From: Acidobacteriota bacterium
GTDB lineage: Bacteria > Acidobacteriota > Terriglobia > Bryobacterales > Bryobacteraceae
NCBI GenBank assembly: GCA_016185425.1
Contig: JACPNQ010000024.1
Span: forward strand, 62,001-126,000
Direction: 5' to 3'
Length of the DNA: 64,000 nucleotides
Of the stretch, positions 24,448-33,588 are shown one piece after another. Each line of letters begins with the position of its first letter. Positions within the stretch are counted from its first letter, which is position 1. The notes beneath the pieces were generated by a model, which was given only the letters and a program-made list of their open reading frames with translations, was not told where the DNA came from and did not search any database. The position numbers and the translations under genes were made by a program.

Positions 24448-27093
24448 TTAGTCGTTGCGGAGGGCGACGATTGGATCGACGCGGGCGGCACGGAGAGCGG
24501 GGAAGAGTCCGGCGAGCGCGGCGCCGCAGATAACGATGAGGCCGGCAGCGAGCATTGTCTGCCAGTCGTGCGGGTCGACGCCGTGGAGCAATCCGGACGC
24601 GAGCTGGGCTGCACCCATGGCGAGTAGGATTCCGGCGGCTATGCCGATGACGGCCATGACGAGAGCTTCGCGGAGAACATCGCCGATGACGCGACCGGGC
24701 GCGGCGCCGAGCGCCATGCGAATGCCGAACTCCGAGGTGCGGCGCGCGACGGCGTAGGAGAGAACGCCGAAGAGCCCGAATGCGGCGAGGCCGAGCGCGA
24801 GAACGCCAAAGGCAGAAGTGAGCCATAAGACAAGGCGCTCCTGGCTGAGATTCAATTCGATCTGTGCGGACATCGTGGTGATCCGCTCCACGGGGATTTT
24901 TGGCGCGAGCTCGGCGAGGATTCCGCGAACCGCCGTGATTTGCGGGACGGGATCACCCCCGGTGCGGATCTCGATCGCGCCGGCGGTGACCGGGAGTTGG
25001 AAGATCGGGTAATAGATCATCGGAATGGCGGCTTCCTTCACATTGAGGACACGGGCGTCCTGGACGACGCCGACGATTTCGGTATCGATGCGTTCCATGC
25101 CGAGACGCTGACCGACGGCCTGGCGGTTCGCGAAATACTTGCGGGCGGCGGCCTGGTTGACGATGGCAACCCGCGCGGAGCCCTGAGTGTCATGCTCGTT
25201 GAATTGCCGGCCGGAGAGCAGCGGCGTGCCGACGGTGGAGAAATAGCCTTGGCCCACCATGTTGGTGAGCAATGCGGTCTGCTCGCCGGGGCGACGTTGG
25301 TAGCCCTCGAATTCGAAGGGCCCCGAGAGGGAACGACAGCCGTTGGCGAGTCCACAAACCGAGATGGACGTGGAGCGCACACCCGGGATCGTTTCGATAC
25401 GTTCGGTAAGCCGGCGGTAGATTTCGGGCAATTGATTGTTCGGGTAATTGGTGAGAGCGCGGTTGAGCCAGACGGAGAGAAGATGCTGGCGGTCGAAGCC
25501 TAGATCGGTATGCAGGAGGTTGCGAAGGCTCTGCATGAGCAGGCCAGCGGCGGCGAGGAGAACAATGGAAAGGGCGACCTGGACGACGACGAGGCCGCGA
25601 GCGGTTCGTTGGGACGGGCCGGCTGCGCCTCCTTTGGACGCGGTTTTGAGCGCATCGGTGAGGTCCGGACGTGTAGCGCGGAGGGCGGGAGCGAGGCCGA
25701 AGACGATGCCGGTGAAAAGTGCGATGGCGGAGGTGAAGGCGAGGACCCTCGTGTCGACATCGGCGGTCATCGAGAGAGAAGTATTCGTGCTGGTGGCCAG
25801 GCGGACCAGCGCGCCGCCAGCCCATTGCGCGAACCAGACGGCAAGGGCGCCGGCGATAGTGACGAGCAGCAGACCTTCGGTAAGAAGCTGCCGGACGATC
25901 CGGGTGCGCGCAGCGCCGAGCGAGAGGCGTATAGCGATCTCGCGCTGACGTGCGGCCGCGCGAGCGAAGAGGAGGTTGGCCGTGTTGGCACAGGCGATCA
26001 ACAGAACGAGACCGGCCATTGCCATCAGGGCGAAGAGCGGTTTGGAGAAAGTATTGCGGAGCGCGGAGAAGCCGTGGCTGAACGATTCAAGCACCAGTCT
26101 CCGCTGCAGCGGATCCCGCGCAGATTCCGCATCGGCCGCGAGCTGCCGCTGATAGGCCGTGTTGAGGAGGGCCGCGTGCTGTGTGCCGGCGGGGGCGCGA
26201 ACGACGATCTCGAGCCACCAGATGCGGTCCTGCGTCATCCACGGCTTGTCTTGTCCGGGACCGGCGGCGCTGTAGTTTTGGGCATAACGGACCTCCCGCT
26301 GCATAGCGATGGGCAGCCACGCCTGGACTGGCGATTCGAGCCAAACACCTTGAAAGCCTTTTGCGGCGATGCCGACGATGTTGAGTTTGACGTTGTTGAG
26401 CAGGAGGGTGCGGTTGAGGATAGCGGGATCGCCCGCGAAGTGGTCCTGCCAGTAGCTGTGACTGATGACGGCGACGGGAGCGGCTCCGGGAGAGAGGTTG
26501 TCGTCCGCTGTGATGGCGCGGCCGTGAGCCATCGGGACTTGAAGAGTGGGGAAGTATTCGCCAGAGACGAGTTGTACGGAGGCGACGTCGGATTCCGCCG
26601 TTCCGGTGCGCATGCGGGCGACGCGAGACATGGAGGCGATCGTGCCTGCGGGCATTGCGGCGCGGAGGTGCTCGAAGGTGCGCCAAGTGAAGCGCTGCGG
26701 TACTGGACGGCTAGCTTCCTGGCGGATGACGTAGAGATCCTGTGGCGAGGCGACTGGCAGGGTACGGAGGATCACCGTGTTGAGCAGCGAGAAGATGGCG
26801 CTGTTGGCGCCGATGCCAAGGGCGAGCGTTAGGATGACAGTGGCTGAGAAGAGAGGGCCTTTGCGCATCATGCGGACGGCGTAGGCGAGATCCTGGCGGA
26901 TCATTTGGGTGTGCTCTTTGGGCGCTTCGATCAGGAGACCGGCGATGGCGCTGAGCCAGAGGGCGATTCGTTGGGCTGTCGAGCTTGTCCGTTTGTAGCG
27001 GCCGGTGAAGACGAGTTGGAGCTCGCGGCCGTATTCCTCGCGGAATTGGGCTGGGTAGAGGTGGAGGAGTGCTTGGAAGAGGCGGCTAGGCAT
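24448..27093 (-). CDS. ADOP-type ABC permease (MacB/FtsX-like)
   Basis: An 881-residue permease of the acidobacterial duplicated orphan permease type. The soluble prefix (LFQALLHLYPAQFREEYGRELQLVF) is followed by QDLAYAVRMMRKGPLFSATVILTLALGIGANSAIFSLLNTVIL, the first helix and MacB periplasmic core start. FtsX-like membrane modules lie near residues 350-480 and 760-870; the second has RRTSEFGIRMALGA. Such proteins lack their own ATPase gene nearby and their substrate is unknown; MacB relatives move peptides or lipoproteins across the periplasm. Downstream of and probably controlled with padR, three bases apart. Confidence 0.88.
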   Translation of the reverse strand: MPSRLFQALLHLYPAQFREEYGRELQLVFTGRYKRTSSTAQRIALWLSAIAGLLIEAPKEHTQMIRQDLAYAVRMMRKGPLFSATVILTLALGIGANSAIFSLLNTVILRTLPVASPQDLYVIRQEASRPVPQRFTWRTFEHLRAAMPAGTIASMSRVARMRTGTAESDVASVQLVSGEYFPTLQVPMAHGRAITADDNLSPGAAPVAVISHSYWQDHFAGDPAILNRTLLLNNVKLNIVGIAAKGFQGVWLESPVQAWLPIAMQREVRYAQNYSAAGPGQDKPWMTQDRIWWLEIVVRAPAGTQHAALLNTAYQRQLAADAESARDPLQRRLVLESFSHGFSALRNTFSKPLFALMAMAGLVLLIACANTANLLFARAAARQREIAIRLSLGAARTRIVRQLLTEGLLLVTIAGALAVWFAQWAGGALVRLATSTNTSLSMTADVDTRVLAFTSAIALFTGIVFGLAPALRATRPDLTDALKTASKGGAAGPSQRTARGLVVVQVALSIVLLAAAGLLMQSLRNLLHTDLGFDRQHLLSVWLNRALTNYPNNQLPEIYRRLTERIETIPGVRSTSISVCGLANGCRSLSGPFEFEGYQRRPGEQTALLTNMVGQGYFSTVGTPLLSGRQFNEHDTQGSARVAIVNQAAARKYFANRQAVGQRLGMERIDTEIVGVVQDARVLNVKEAAIPMIYYPIFQLPVTAGAIEIRTGGDPVPQITAVRGILAELAPKIPVERITTMSAQIELNLSQERLVLWLTSAFGVLALGLAAFGLFGVLSYAVARRTSEFGIRMALGAAPGRVIGDVLREALVMAVIGIAAGILLAMGAAQLASGLLHGVDPHDWQTMLAAGLIVICGAALAGLFPALRAARVDPIVALRND

Positions 27094-27096
27094 GGG

Positions 27097-27447
27097 CTAG
27101 CTCCGGCTCGGGAGGAGGCCGGTCATGCGGGCGTCGGCGAGTAGTTTTTCCAGGCGCCGGGCTTCGGCGACGGCGACATTGCGACCGAGGGTTGTGAGGC
27201 GGTAGTAACGGCGGCGTTCGTCGTCGTGCTCAGGGTCGGGCCGTTCAGAAAGTTCTTCGATGAGGCCTTGGGTGAGGAGGCGCTTGATGGAGGCGTAGAG
27301 GCTGCTGGGGCTGAGTTTGAGATCGCCGTTCGTGCGGTCGGCGACGTCGAGCATGATGGAGTAGCCGTGGCGGTCTTGACAGGCGAGGGAGACGAGGATG
27401 TGGAAGGTGTCTTTGTGGAGGGGGAGGAAGTCTTCTGGGAGGGGCAT
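27097..27447 (-). CDS. PadR-family transcriptional regulator
   Basis: A 116-residue winged-helix regulator: FHILVSLACQDRHGYSIM, then LSPSSLYASIKRLLTQGLIEEL (recognition helix and wing) and RRRYYRLTTLGRNVAVAEARRL, the standard PadR layout with a short C-terminal helix. Such proteins repress their own operon and a neighbouring transporter. The gene is immediately upstream of the ADOP permease, and a perfect palindrome sits 12 bases before its ATG, so self-control of the padR-permease pair is likely. The ligand is unknown. Confidence 0.92.
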   Translation of the reverse strand: MPLPEDFLPLHKDTFHILVSLACQDRHGYSIMLDVADRTNGDLKLSPSSLYASIKRLLTQGLIEELSERPDPEHDDERRRYYRLTTLGRNVAVAEARRLEKLLADARMTGLLPSRS

Positions 27448-27458
27448 ATGGCAGAATC

Positions 27459-27483
27459 AACTATAGCAAATTTTGCTATAGTT
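27459..27483. promoter_or_regulatory. Perfect 25-bp palindrome, probable PadR operator
   Basis: The left arm AACTATAGCAAA (27459-27470) is the exact reverse complement of the right arm at 27472-27483, with one central base. It is markedly AT-rich against its GC-rich surroundings. It lies 12 bases upstream of the PadR start and contains TATAGT/TATAGC -10-like words on the minus strand, so a bound dimer would block transcription of padR and the permease. Confidence 0.75.
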
Positions 27484-27511
27484 GTGCGCCGAAGCATTCT
27501 GGCAGATGTTT

Positions 27512-30394
27512 TTAGCGGCGGATGGTGATTACCACCGGGTCACTTTGTTCGGCGCGGAGGAGGGAGCGGACCTGCACGACAGCGGGGCCGGCTGGGAGGT
27601 TCTCGGGGATTTGAGCGGAGATCTGGCCGGACGAGGTTTGGATCAGGGGGAGAGGAAGCTCGTTCATTACCACGCAGGAGCCGCCGAGGACGGTGGGCGC
27701 GGGAATGGTGGTCGCGGTGGCGGGGTTGGCGAGGAGGGTGCCGTTGATGGTCACGAAGCTGCCGGGGCGGAGATTCGGTGTGCCGTCTTCACTGTTGACG
27801 ACGCCCCGGGTGCCGGCGGTGATTGCCGGGCGAGGGGCAGTGCCGGTTGGATAAACGGGAATGACGCTGAGGCCGCTGACGCCGATGGTGTAAGCGAGAT
27901 TCTGATTGTCGACCAGGATCTGGCGGGCCGGCGTGTTGACACGCGCGGCGCCGAAGACACTGAACTGCGGGTTTTCGGGAGCGACAGCGATGACGGTTTC
28001 CGAGCCCGTTGCGATGTTGACCATTTCGAGGGTCGCGCGGGCGTCGTCGCGTGTGACGGAGGTGAGGTTTTGGCGCACTGGGGTGGTCATCCGGAGGAAG
28101 ATGTTTTCGTCGACCGCGTAGACACTGGCGACGTTGCGCTGGCCGTTGGAAACGATGGTCTGTGTGGGCGGCTGGCCGGGCGCCGCCGGCGCGCCGAACT
28201 GCGTGACGCCAGGGCGCTCGGTACCACCGATGACGGCGAGACTGGGGCTCAAGATGAGGCCATTGGCGAGAAAGTACGAACCGGAAGGACCGGAGCTGGA
28301 AGGGCCGAAGTAGGAAACGGGCGCCTGATCGTATAACTGGCGCGAGGCTGTGTAGGCGTCGGCGATGGCATCGTAGAGGTACGCATTGGCGTTGCCGGCC
28401 ATGGTGAGAATGTATTCGCCGCCCGGGGACGCAATCATGGAGATCGGTGTTGTGATGGTGACTGGCGTGATGCTATTGGCGGGACGGACGGTGGCCTGGT
28501 TGCCGATGACGCGCCAGAAGGAGCCGTTCGACATCATGAACTGCAGGCCGGAGAGGCCGAACGCCATGGCGACCGGGCGGACGGGAGCCTGCTGGCCGAT
28601 GCGGGGGATGGCGGGGAAGTCGACCTTGCCGTAGATGGAGAGTGTGTCGAGGTCGACAATGTCGATCGACTCGCCGCCGGTGTTGCCGACGTAGAGCGTC
28701 TGGGCGTCGGGAGTCATTGCCATGGTGTGGGGAAGCTGGCCGACTTCGAGAGGGGCGAGGAACCGCTGTGCCTTGGTGTCGAAGATTTCGACGCGGTTAA
28801 ATCCGGAGTTGGAGATGTAGATGCGGTTCCGTTTGGAATCGAGCACCATGTCCCAGAGGCCCTCGTTGTTGTTGAGGGTGACCGGCAGGGGGTAGATGAC
28901 ACCGCGCTGATCCCTCTCCCGATAGTTCATGTAGACGCGGATGACATCGGGGAAATTGATGGCGTCGAGCGACTGGAGGGTGACGTTGATGGCTGCGCCG
29001 TTGCCGCCCGCGGCGGCCGTGAACAGGTTAGTGCCCGGCTGGCGAACGACTCCGCTGCGGCCGGGTTCCATGGTGAAAGTGATGGTGGATGGAGCGACGC
29101 CGCTCGACTGTTGCATGACGAGCGCGGTGGTGGTGTTGGGGATGGAGAAGGTGAGGCGGCCTTTGCCGAGATTGCCGATTTTGACAGTCGCCTTGGCGAC
29201 GCCTTTGTTGCAGTTGTCAACGGCAAGGAAGACCTGCGTGGTTTCGGGCTGGAGGATCGGGTATTCGTAGAGATTGCCGACCGGAAGATAGAGCAGGCCG
29301 GATTCGGAGATGGCGAAGACGTCGTTGCCGTCCCTGGTGATGGTCATCGCGCCGAGGATGGACTCTTTCAGGCGGAGACCGAGGCGGACGCCGAGGTTGT
29401 TAGGAGTGCCTACGTAAAGGACATTTGACACCGGGCGTGCGGTAGTGGCGGCGGTGTTGAAGGCGCTGTAGAGAGTCCGGTTGTCCGGCGAATAGGCGGT
29501 GCCGCCGAGGTTGCGCTGGACATTGAAACCGGGGTTCGTGCCGTTACCAATGAAGAACGTGAAATTGGCGGTGCTCATTTGCGCGGCGACGGCGAGAGTG
29601 GCCGTGTCGTAGAGCGTGGAGCCGGCCATGAACCTGCTGCCGTCGGGCGACATGGACAGGACGGTGGACTGACCCGTCACAGTGCGGTTGCGGATGACGG
29701 TGCTTGAGGCCGTTTCGTAGACGAAGAGCGTTGTCTGCGCGGTGTTGGCGTTCTGGTTGATGGCCACCATGCCGACGATGAAATTGCCGTCCGGCGTTGC
29801 AATGAGGCGCCCTGGAAAGGCGGTGGCCGGACGGCCTGCGAAGACGGCGGGGAGGGGAGCCGGAGTGCTGATGGCCGGCGGATTGGGGACGGAGAATATC
29901 TGCTGGCCGGCGCCCTGCGCGCGGTCGTAGAGCAGAAGCGTGTTGAGCGCGTTGTTGGTCCCGGTTCCCTGCGTGGTGATAAGGGCGCGGCCATCGGCGC
30001 CGACGGCGACGCCTTCGGGCTTGGCGGGCAGGCTGACCGTGTTGACGACACCATCGGAGCCGAGGTCGATGACGCTCAGCGAGGCGCTCTGGGTGTTGGT
30101 GACGTAGAGATAGGCGCTGTCCGGAGAGATGGCGGCGGCCAGGGGGAAGCTGCCGACGGTAATGCTCTTCATCAGCTTCCTTTCGCTGAGGCTGAGGACG
30201 TCGACGCGGTTGGCGGTGGAGTTGATGGAATAGATGCGGCCGCGCACTTCATCGAGCACGATGTCGGAGGGTGTCCCGCCCAAGTTCACAACGGAGCCGA
30301 ACGTGGCACCGGTGGTCTGCGCGAGAACGGTGGAGGCAAGGAGCGTAACCGCGGCGCCCAGCCGAAGAGTGGTCGATTGCAGGGACATAGCCAA
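27512..30394 (-). CDS. Exported YVTN-type beta-propeller protein with TIGR03437-like C-terminus
   Basis: A 960-residue secreted protein (signal LRLGAAVTLLASTVLAQ). Two propeller blocks with YVTN-like blades are visible: DIVLDEVRGRIYSINSTANRVDVL and SPDSAYLYVTNTQSASLSVIDL near the N-terminus, and again DMVLDSKRNRIYISNSGFNRVEIF and TPDAQTLYVGNTGGESIDIVDL near 530-600. The last about 75 residues (SFVTINGTLLANPATAT to PVVITIRR) match the TIGR03437-type domain that ends many Solibacter secreted proteins and may act in surface attachment. ATG 30388 is an alternative start. Single gene, divergent from the Tad locus. Confidence 0.82.
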   Translation of the reverse strand: MAMSLQSTTLRLGAAVTLLASTVLAQTTGATFGSVVNLGGTPSDIVLDEVRGRIYSINSTANRVDVLSLSERKLMKSITVGSFPLAAAISPDSAYLYVTNTQSASLSVIDLGSDGVVNTVSLPAKPEGVAVGADGRALITTQGTGTNNALNTLLLYDRAQGAGQQIFSVPNPPAISTPAPLPAVFAGRPATAFPGRLIATPDGNFIVGMVAINQNANTAQTTLFVYETASSTVIRNRTVTGQSTVLSMSPDGSRFMAGSTLYDTATLAVAAQMSTANFTFFIGNGTNPGFNVQRNLGGTAYSPDNRTLYSAFNTAATTARPVSNVLYVGTPNNLGVRLGLRLKESILGAMTITRDGNDVFAISESGLLYLPVGNLYEYPILQPETTQVFLAVDNCNKGVAKATVKIGNLGKGRLTFSIPNTTTALVMQQSSGVAPSTITFTMEPGRSGVVRQPGTNLFTAAAGGNGAAINVTLQSLDAINFPDVIRVYMNYRERDQRGVIYPLPVTLNNNEGLWDMVLDSKRNRIYISNSGFNRVEIFDTKAQRFLAPLEVGQLPHTMAMTPDAQTLYVGNTGGESIDIVDLDTLSIYGKVDFPAIPRIGQQAPVRPVAMAFGLSGLQFMMSNGSFWRVIGNQATVRPANSITPVTITTPISMIASPGGEYILTMAGNANAYLYDAIADAYTASRQLYDQAPVSYFGPSSSGPSGSYFLANGLILSPSLAVIGGTERPGVTQFGAPAAPGQPPTQTIVSNGQRNVASVYAVDENIFLRMTTPVRQNLTSVTRDDARATLEMVNIATGSETVIAVAPENPQFSVFGAARVNTPARQILVDNQNLAYTIGVSGLSVIPVYPTGTAPRPAITAGTRGVVNSEDGTPNLRPGSFVTINGTLLANPATATTIPAPTVLGGSCVVMNELPLPLIQTSSGQISAQIPENLPAGPAVVQVRSLLRAEQSDPVVITIRR

Positions 30395-30487
30395 TTCGTT
30401 AGTCTAAACCCTTACAGAGATGGAAAGTTCCTCGCCGCAGCGCAACAAAATCGCCCTGCCGGGGTTATAGAGGGGTCCCACGGCACA

Positions 30488-30856
30488 GTGACAGTCAAAC
30501 TGTTGATAAAGAACGTGAGCCGGAATAGTGTCGTGACGACTAACGCGGACATTGCCGACACGAGCCAAAAGCGAAGGACCGGTTTGTTAAAACACGATAA
30601 TCTTGCTGCCGGAGAGGGGTTGTGGATTGTACCCTGCGAAGCGGTACACACGTTTGGGATGAAGTTTCCCATTGACGTGTTGTATCTGAGCAGACAGAAG
30701 AGAGTGTTGAAGATCCGGGACAACATGAGGAAGTCGCGCATGTCGCTGTGTCTGCGCGCGCATTCGGTATTGGAACTGCCGGCGGGCCGCGCGGCGGAGA
30801 CGGGAACAGTGGTTGGGGATCAGCTTGAGTTCACGAAAGAGGCGGTGAATAGCTGA
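30488..30856 (+). CDS. DUF192-family protein at the head of the Tad locus
   Basis: A 122-residue protein starting at GTG 30488. The DUF192 core is clear: TSQKRRTGLLKHDNLAAGEGLWIVP, the segment VHTFGMKFPIDVLYL, and AHSVLELPAGRAAETG. The function of the family is not established. The longer frame from 30377 runs into the divergent gene and has no homology. The stop overlaps the next ATG as TGATG, so it is coupled to the TPR lipoprotein gene and thus to the pilus locus. Confidence 0.8.
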   Translation: MTVKLLIKNVSRNSVVTTNADIADTSQKRRTGLLKHDNLAAGEGLWIVPCEAVHTFGMKFPIDVLYLSRQKRVLKIRDNMRKSRMSLCLRAHSVLELPAGRAAETGTVVGDQLEFTKEAVNS

Positions 30857-31824
30857 TGCGGATGGCGATGACGGCTGTTGCGGCGGGTGTGCTGCTGGGC
30901 GGATGCGCGTCGAAGGCGAAGACGAGCCGCGTGACTGTGCCCGCGAACTCGATTCAGCCGGTGATGCAGCGGCAGGTGCTGAACGCCGTTGACGCGGGCG
31001 AAGGGAATCCGCGGATACGGGCGCTGCGGGAGAAAATCGCCGAAGAGCCGCAGAACGTTCGGGCGCGGGTGGAGTTGGCGGAAGAGTATCAGAAGGCCGG
31101 ATACGCGGAGCTGGAATTGGAGCATCTGCGGTTGGCGCTGGAGCGGTTTCCGGAATCCGAGCCGGCGGTGATCGCGCTGGCGCGATCGCTGGTGCGCGTG
31201 GATCGTGCGCAGGAAGCAGCGATGCACCTGCGATCGTTTCTGGTTAAGACCGAGAAGCCATCGGCGAATCTCCTGTCGTGGACGGGTATCGCTAACGATG
31301 AGCAGGGCAAATTCAAAGAGGGCGAGCCATTTCACCGTCAGGCGCTGGAGAAAGCGCCGTCGCGAGACCAGTTGCACAACAACCTTGGGTATAACCTGTT
31401 GATGCAGGGACGGAAGAGCGAAGCGGCGGAGGAGTTCCGGCGGGCGTTAGAATTGAATCCGGCGTCGGAGACGGCGCGGAACAATTTGGGACTGGCGCTG
31501 GGCGACCAGCCGGCGGCGGCGATCTCGCAGTTTCGCCAGGCATCGGACATAGCGGTTGCGCATAATAACCTGGCGGCGTATTTGTATGAGAAGGGGGATG
31601 TGGCGGGGGCGCGCAAGGAATTGGAATTGGCGCTGGAGTACCGCAAGGACATGCCCCAGATATTGGACAATCTCCGGAAGATATCGGCAGTGGACGGAGT
31701 TCCGATTCGGATGCCGCAAAAAGAGAGGCATTCGTTTTGGCAAACTTTCGCGCGGGGACTGAAGCACACCTTCGTCACGAGCGAGGAGAAGCGTTTGGTT
31801 GGGTCCGCGGAAGCGGGCCGTTAA
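30856..31824 (+). CDS. tadD: TPR lipoprotein, TadD-like
   Basis: A 322-residue outer-membrane-type lipoprotein: the lipobox LLGGC follows the short signal MRMAMTAVAAGV, giving Cys17 as the acylated residue. About six tetratricopeptide repeats follow, for example ARVELAEEYQKAGYAELELEHLRLALERFP and HNNLGYNLLMQGRKSEAAEEFRRALELNP. In Tad systems TadD is a TPR lipoprotein (pilotin-like) needed for secretin assembly, and this gene is placed just before the pilin, so that role is likely. The gene name is by position and architecture. Confidence 0.8.
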   Translation: MRMAMTAVAAGVLLGGCASKAKTSRVTVPANSIQPVMQRQVLNAVDAGEGNPRIRALREKIAEEPQNVRARVELAEEYQKAGYAELELEHLRLALERFPESEPAVIALARSLVRVDRAQEAAMHLRSFLVKTEKPSANLLSWTGIANDEQGKFKEGEPFHRQALEKAPSRDQLHNNLGYNLLMQGRKSEAAEEFRRALELNPASETARNNLGLALGDQPAAAISQFRQASDIAVAHNNLAAYLYEKGDVAGARKELELALEYRKDMPQILDNLRKISAVDGVPIRMPQKERHSFWQTFARGLKHTFVTSEEKRLVGSAEAGR

Positions 31825-31839
31825 GATAAGAGGAATCCC

Positions 31840-32028
31840 ATGATTAAACAGTTCATGTTGCGTGTCTGGAACGATGAGCAGGGCCAGGACCTGGTTGAGT
31901 ACGCGCTGATTGTCGCGGCTGTCGGGCTGGCGCTGATCACGACGGTGAATCAGTTGTCGACGGCCGTTGTGTCGCTCTATTCGAGCATCACGCAGGGCTT
32001 GACCAGCATCGGCGCTTCGGGTCAGTAG
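31840..32028 (+). CDS. flp: Flp-type pilin (prepilin)
   Basis: A 62-residue Flp/Fap prepilin, the structural subunit of the Tad pilus. The processing site is clear: G15 before QDLVEYALIVAAVGLALI, with Glu at +5 and Tyr at +6, as in all Flp pilins. The hydrophobic helix runs from about 21 to 45, and the short mature C-terminus ends SIGASGQ. AGAGGAA upstream is a good Shine-Dalgarno site. Cleavage requires a TadV-type peptidase that is not in the window. It is the only Flp pilin here. Confidence 0.93.
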   Translation: MIKQFMLRVWNDEQGQDLVEYALIVAAVGLALITTVNQLSTAVVSLYSSITQGLTSIGASGQ

Positions 32029-32048
32029 GCCCGCTCGGGAATCTGTGG

Positions 32049-33470
32049 ATGGAGCCGCGTAAGCCCTCTCGCGCGACGGCCTGGCTCCTTCCCGACCTTG
32101 CGCTGGCGCTGGCGTTATTCACCCTGATCTACGCGGTGGTGTTTTATCGCGCGCCGGAGCAGTTATTTCGCGATTCCGACAGTGGCTGGCACATTCGGAC
32201 GGGGGAGCGCATTTTGCGCGATTGGAGTGTGCCGCGCGTAGATCCTTACTCGTTTTCGCGGCCTGGCAGGGACTGGTACGCGTGGGAGTGGGCGGCCGAT
32301 GCGGCGATGGGCGGCGCGCATCGGGTGTCCGGGCTGGGGGGGGTGGGGCTGCTGTATCTGGCGGCGATCGGAGTTTGTTCGTGGTTGTGGGTGCGGCTGC
32401 ACTGGGCGTGCGGGGCGAACTTTTGGATAGTGTGTTTGTTGGCGCCGCCGATGTTGACGGCGGCGCAACTGCATTGGCTGGCACGGCCGCACGTTCTTGG
32501 GTGGGTTTGGCTACTGGTGAGTTTGTTGCTGTTGGAGCGCGGCCGGCTGCACTGGGGCTGGGCGATTGGTCTGGCGGCAGTGTGGGCGAATACGCATGGC
32601 TCGTTCTTTCTGCTGCCTGTAGTGTGCGCGCTGTATGCCGCGGGGTGGCGCGTCATTGGCGCGGCCGTGTTAGGAACGTTTTGCAATCCGTATGGATGGG
32701 CGCTGCATGCGCATCTTGCGCGGTACCTGGGCGACAACGAGTTGCTGAGCCGGATCGCGGAGTTCCAGAGCTTCAATTTTCATGTGGATGGCGCGTGGCA
32801 GATTGCGGCGATCGTGCTGACCGGCATGGCTGGGTTTGTGTGCGCGCTGGCGTGCGGGCAGTGGAGCAGGGCAGCGGTGCTGCTCCTGTTTTGCGCGATG
32901 GGCTTGCGCTCGGCCCGAGGCCTGCCTGTATTGGCGCTAGCGGGCCTGCCTCTGGCGGGAGGGGCGATAACGTCCGCACTGACGCAGTGGACATATTGGC
33001 CCGTGCGCGGACGCCAGGCGATGGCGTATGGGGACCGGCTACGAGCGTTGGACGTATCGCAGCGCGGGTGGGTCTTAGGCCTGGTTTGTGTGGTATTGGC
33101 TGCGCTGGCAGTGTTGGGCAGTAAGCCTGGATTTCCGCCGAGCGAGTTTCCGGTTGCGGCCGTGGAACATTTGACGGATGGGGGGAACCTACTCGCGCCG
33201 GACAAATACGGGGGTTTTTTAATTTACCGATTCAACGGAGCCCGGCGCGTCTACTTCGATGGCCGCAGCGATTACTACGGCGCGGAGTTTCTGAAGGAGT
33301 ACGTCGCGCTGATCGAGCTGCGGACCGGATGGGAGCAAACGATGAAGAAATACGGCTTCACGCAGGCGCTGTTGCCGGCGCGGTTTTCGCTGATTCCAGC
33401 GCTCGAAAAAGAGGGGTGGAAACCCCTCTATTCCGACGCAACTTCGGTATTGTTGGAACGGAACTTTTAG
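32049..33470 (+). CDS. Multi-spanning membrane protein, GT-C-like
   Basis: A 473-residue inner-membrane protein with about ten helices and a C-terminal periplasmic domain (about 365-473). The first periplasmic loop has DSDSGWHIRTGERIL followed by VPRVDPYSFSRPGRDWYAWEW. An acidic pair just after the first helix, in a long first loop, is the mark of GT-C glycosyltransferases that use lipid-linked sugars. The family is uncharacterised. It lies between the pilin gene and cpaB (20 bp after flp), which suggests it modifies the pilin or another surface protein; that is inference. Confidence 0.65.
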   Translation: MEPRKPSRATAWLLPDLALALALFTLIYAVVFYRAPEQLFRDSDSGWHIRTGERILRDWSVPRVDPYSFSRPGRDWYAWEWAADAAMGGAHRVSGLGGVGLLYLAAIGVCSWLWVRLHWACGANFWIVCLLAPPMLTAAQLHWLARPHVLGWVWLLVSLLLLERGRLHWGWAIGLAAVWANTHGSFFLLPVVCALYAAGWRVIGAAVLGTFCNPYGWALHAHLARYLGDNELLSRIAEFQSFNFHVDGAWQIAAIVLTGMAGFVCALACGQWSRAAVLLLFCAMGLRSARGLPVLALAGLPLAGGAITSALTQWTYWPVRGRQAMAYGDRLRALDVSQRGWVLGLVCVVLAALAVLGSKPGFPPSEFPVAAVEHLTDGGNLLAPDKYGGFLIYRFNGARRVYFDGRSDYYGAEFLKEYVALIELRTGWEQTMKKYGFTQALLPARFSLIPALEKEGWKPLYSDATSVLLERNF

Positions 33471-33588
33471 CGCTATGCTGTGTTGTTACGATATCAGGAC
33501 TGCCTCCCGTGTCCGCGCAAAGGCTCGATCTGTGTCCTTTCCGCCTGGCGTTGCCGGTACGGCTGGTAATCGTGGTTAAGGAAAGTAG

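Noticed and set aside
25510..26832. 440-codon plus-strand frame inside the ADOP permease
   Set aside because: Antisense shadow; the translated sequence is low-complexity Gly/Glu/Arg without motifs, while the minus strand has a clear permease.
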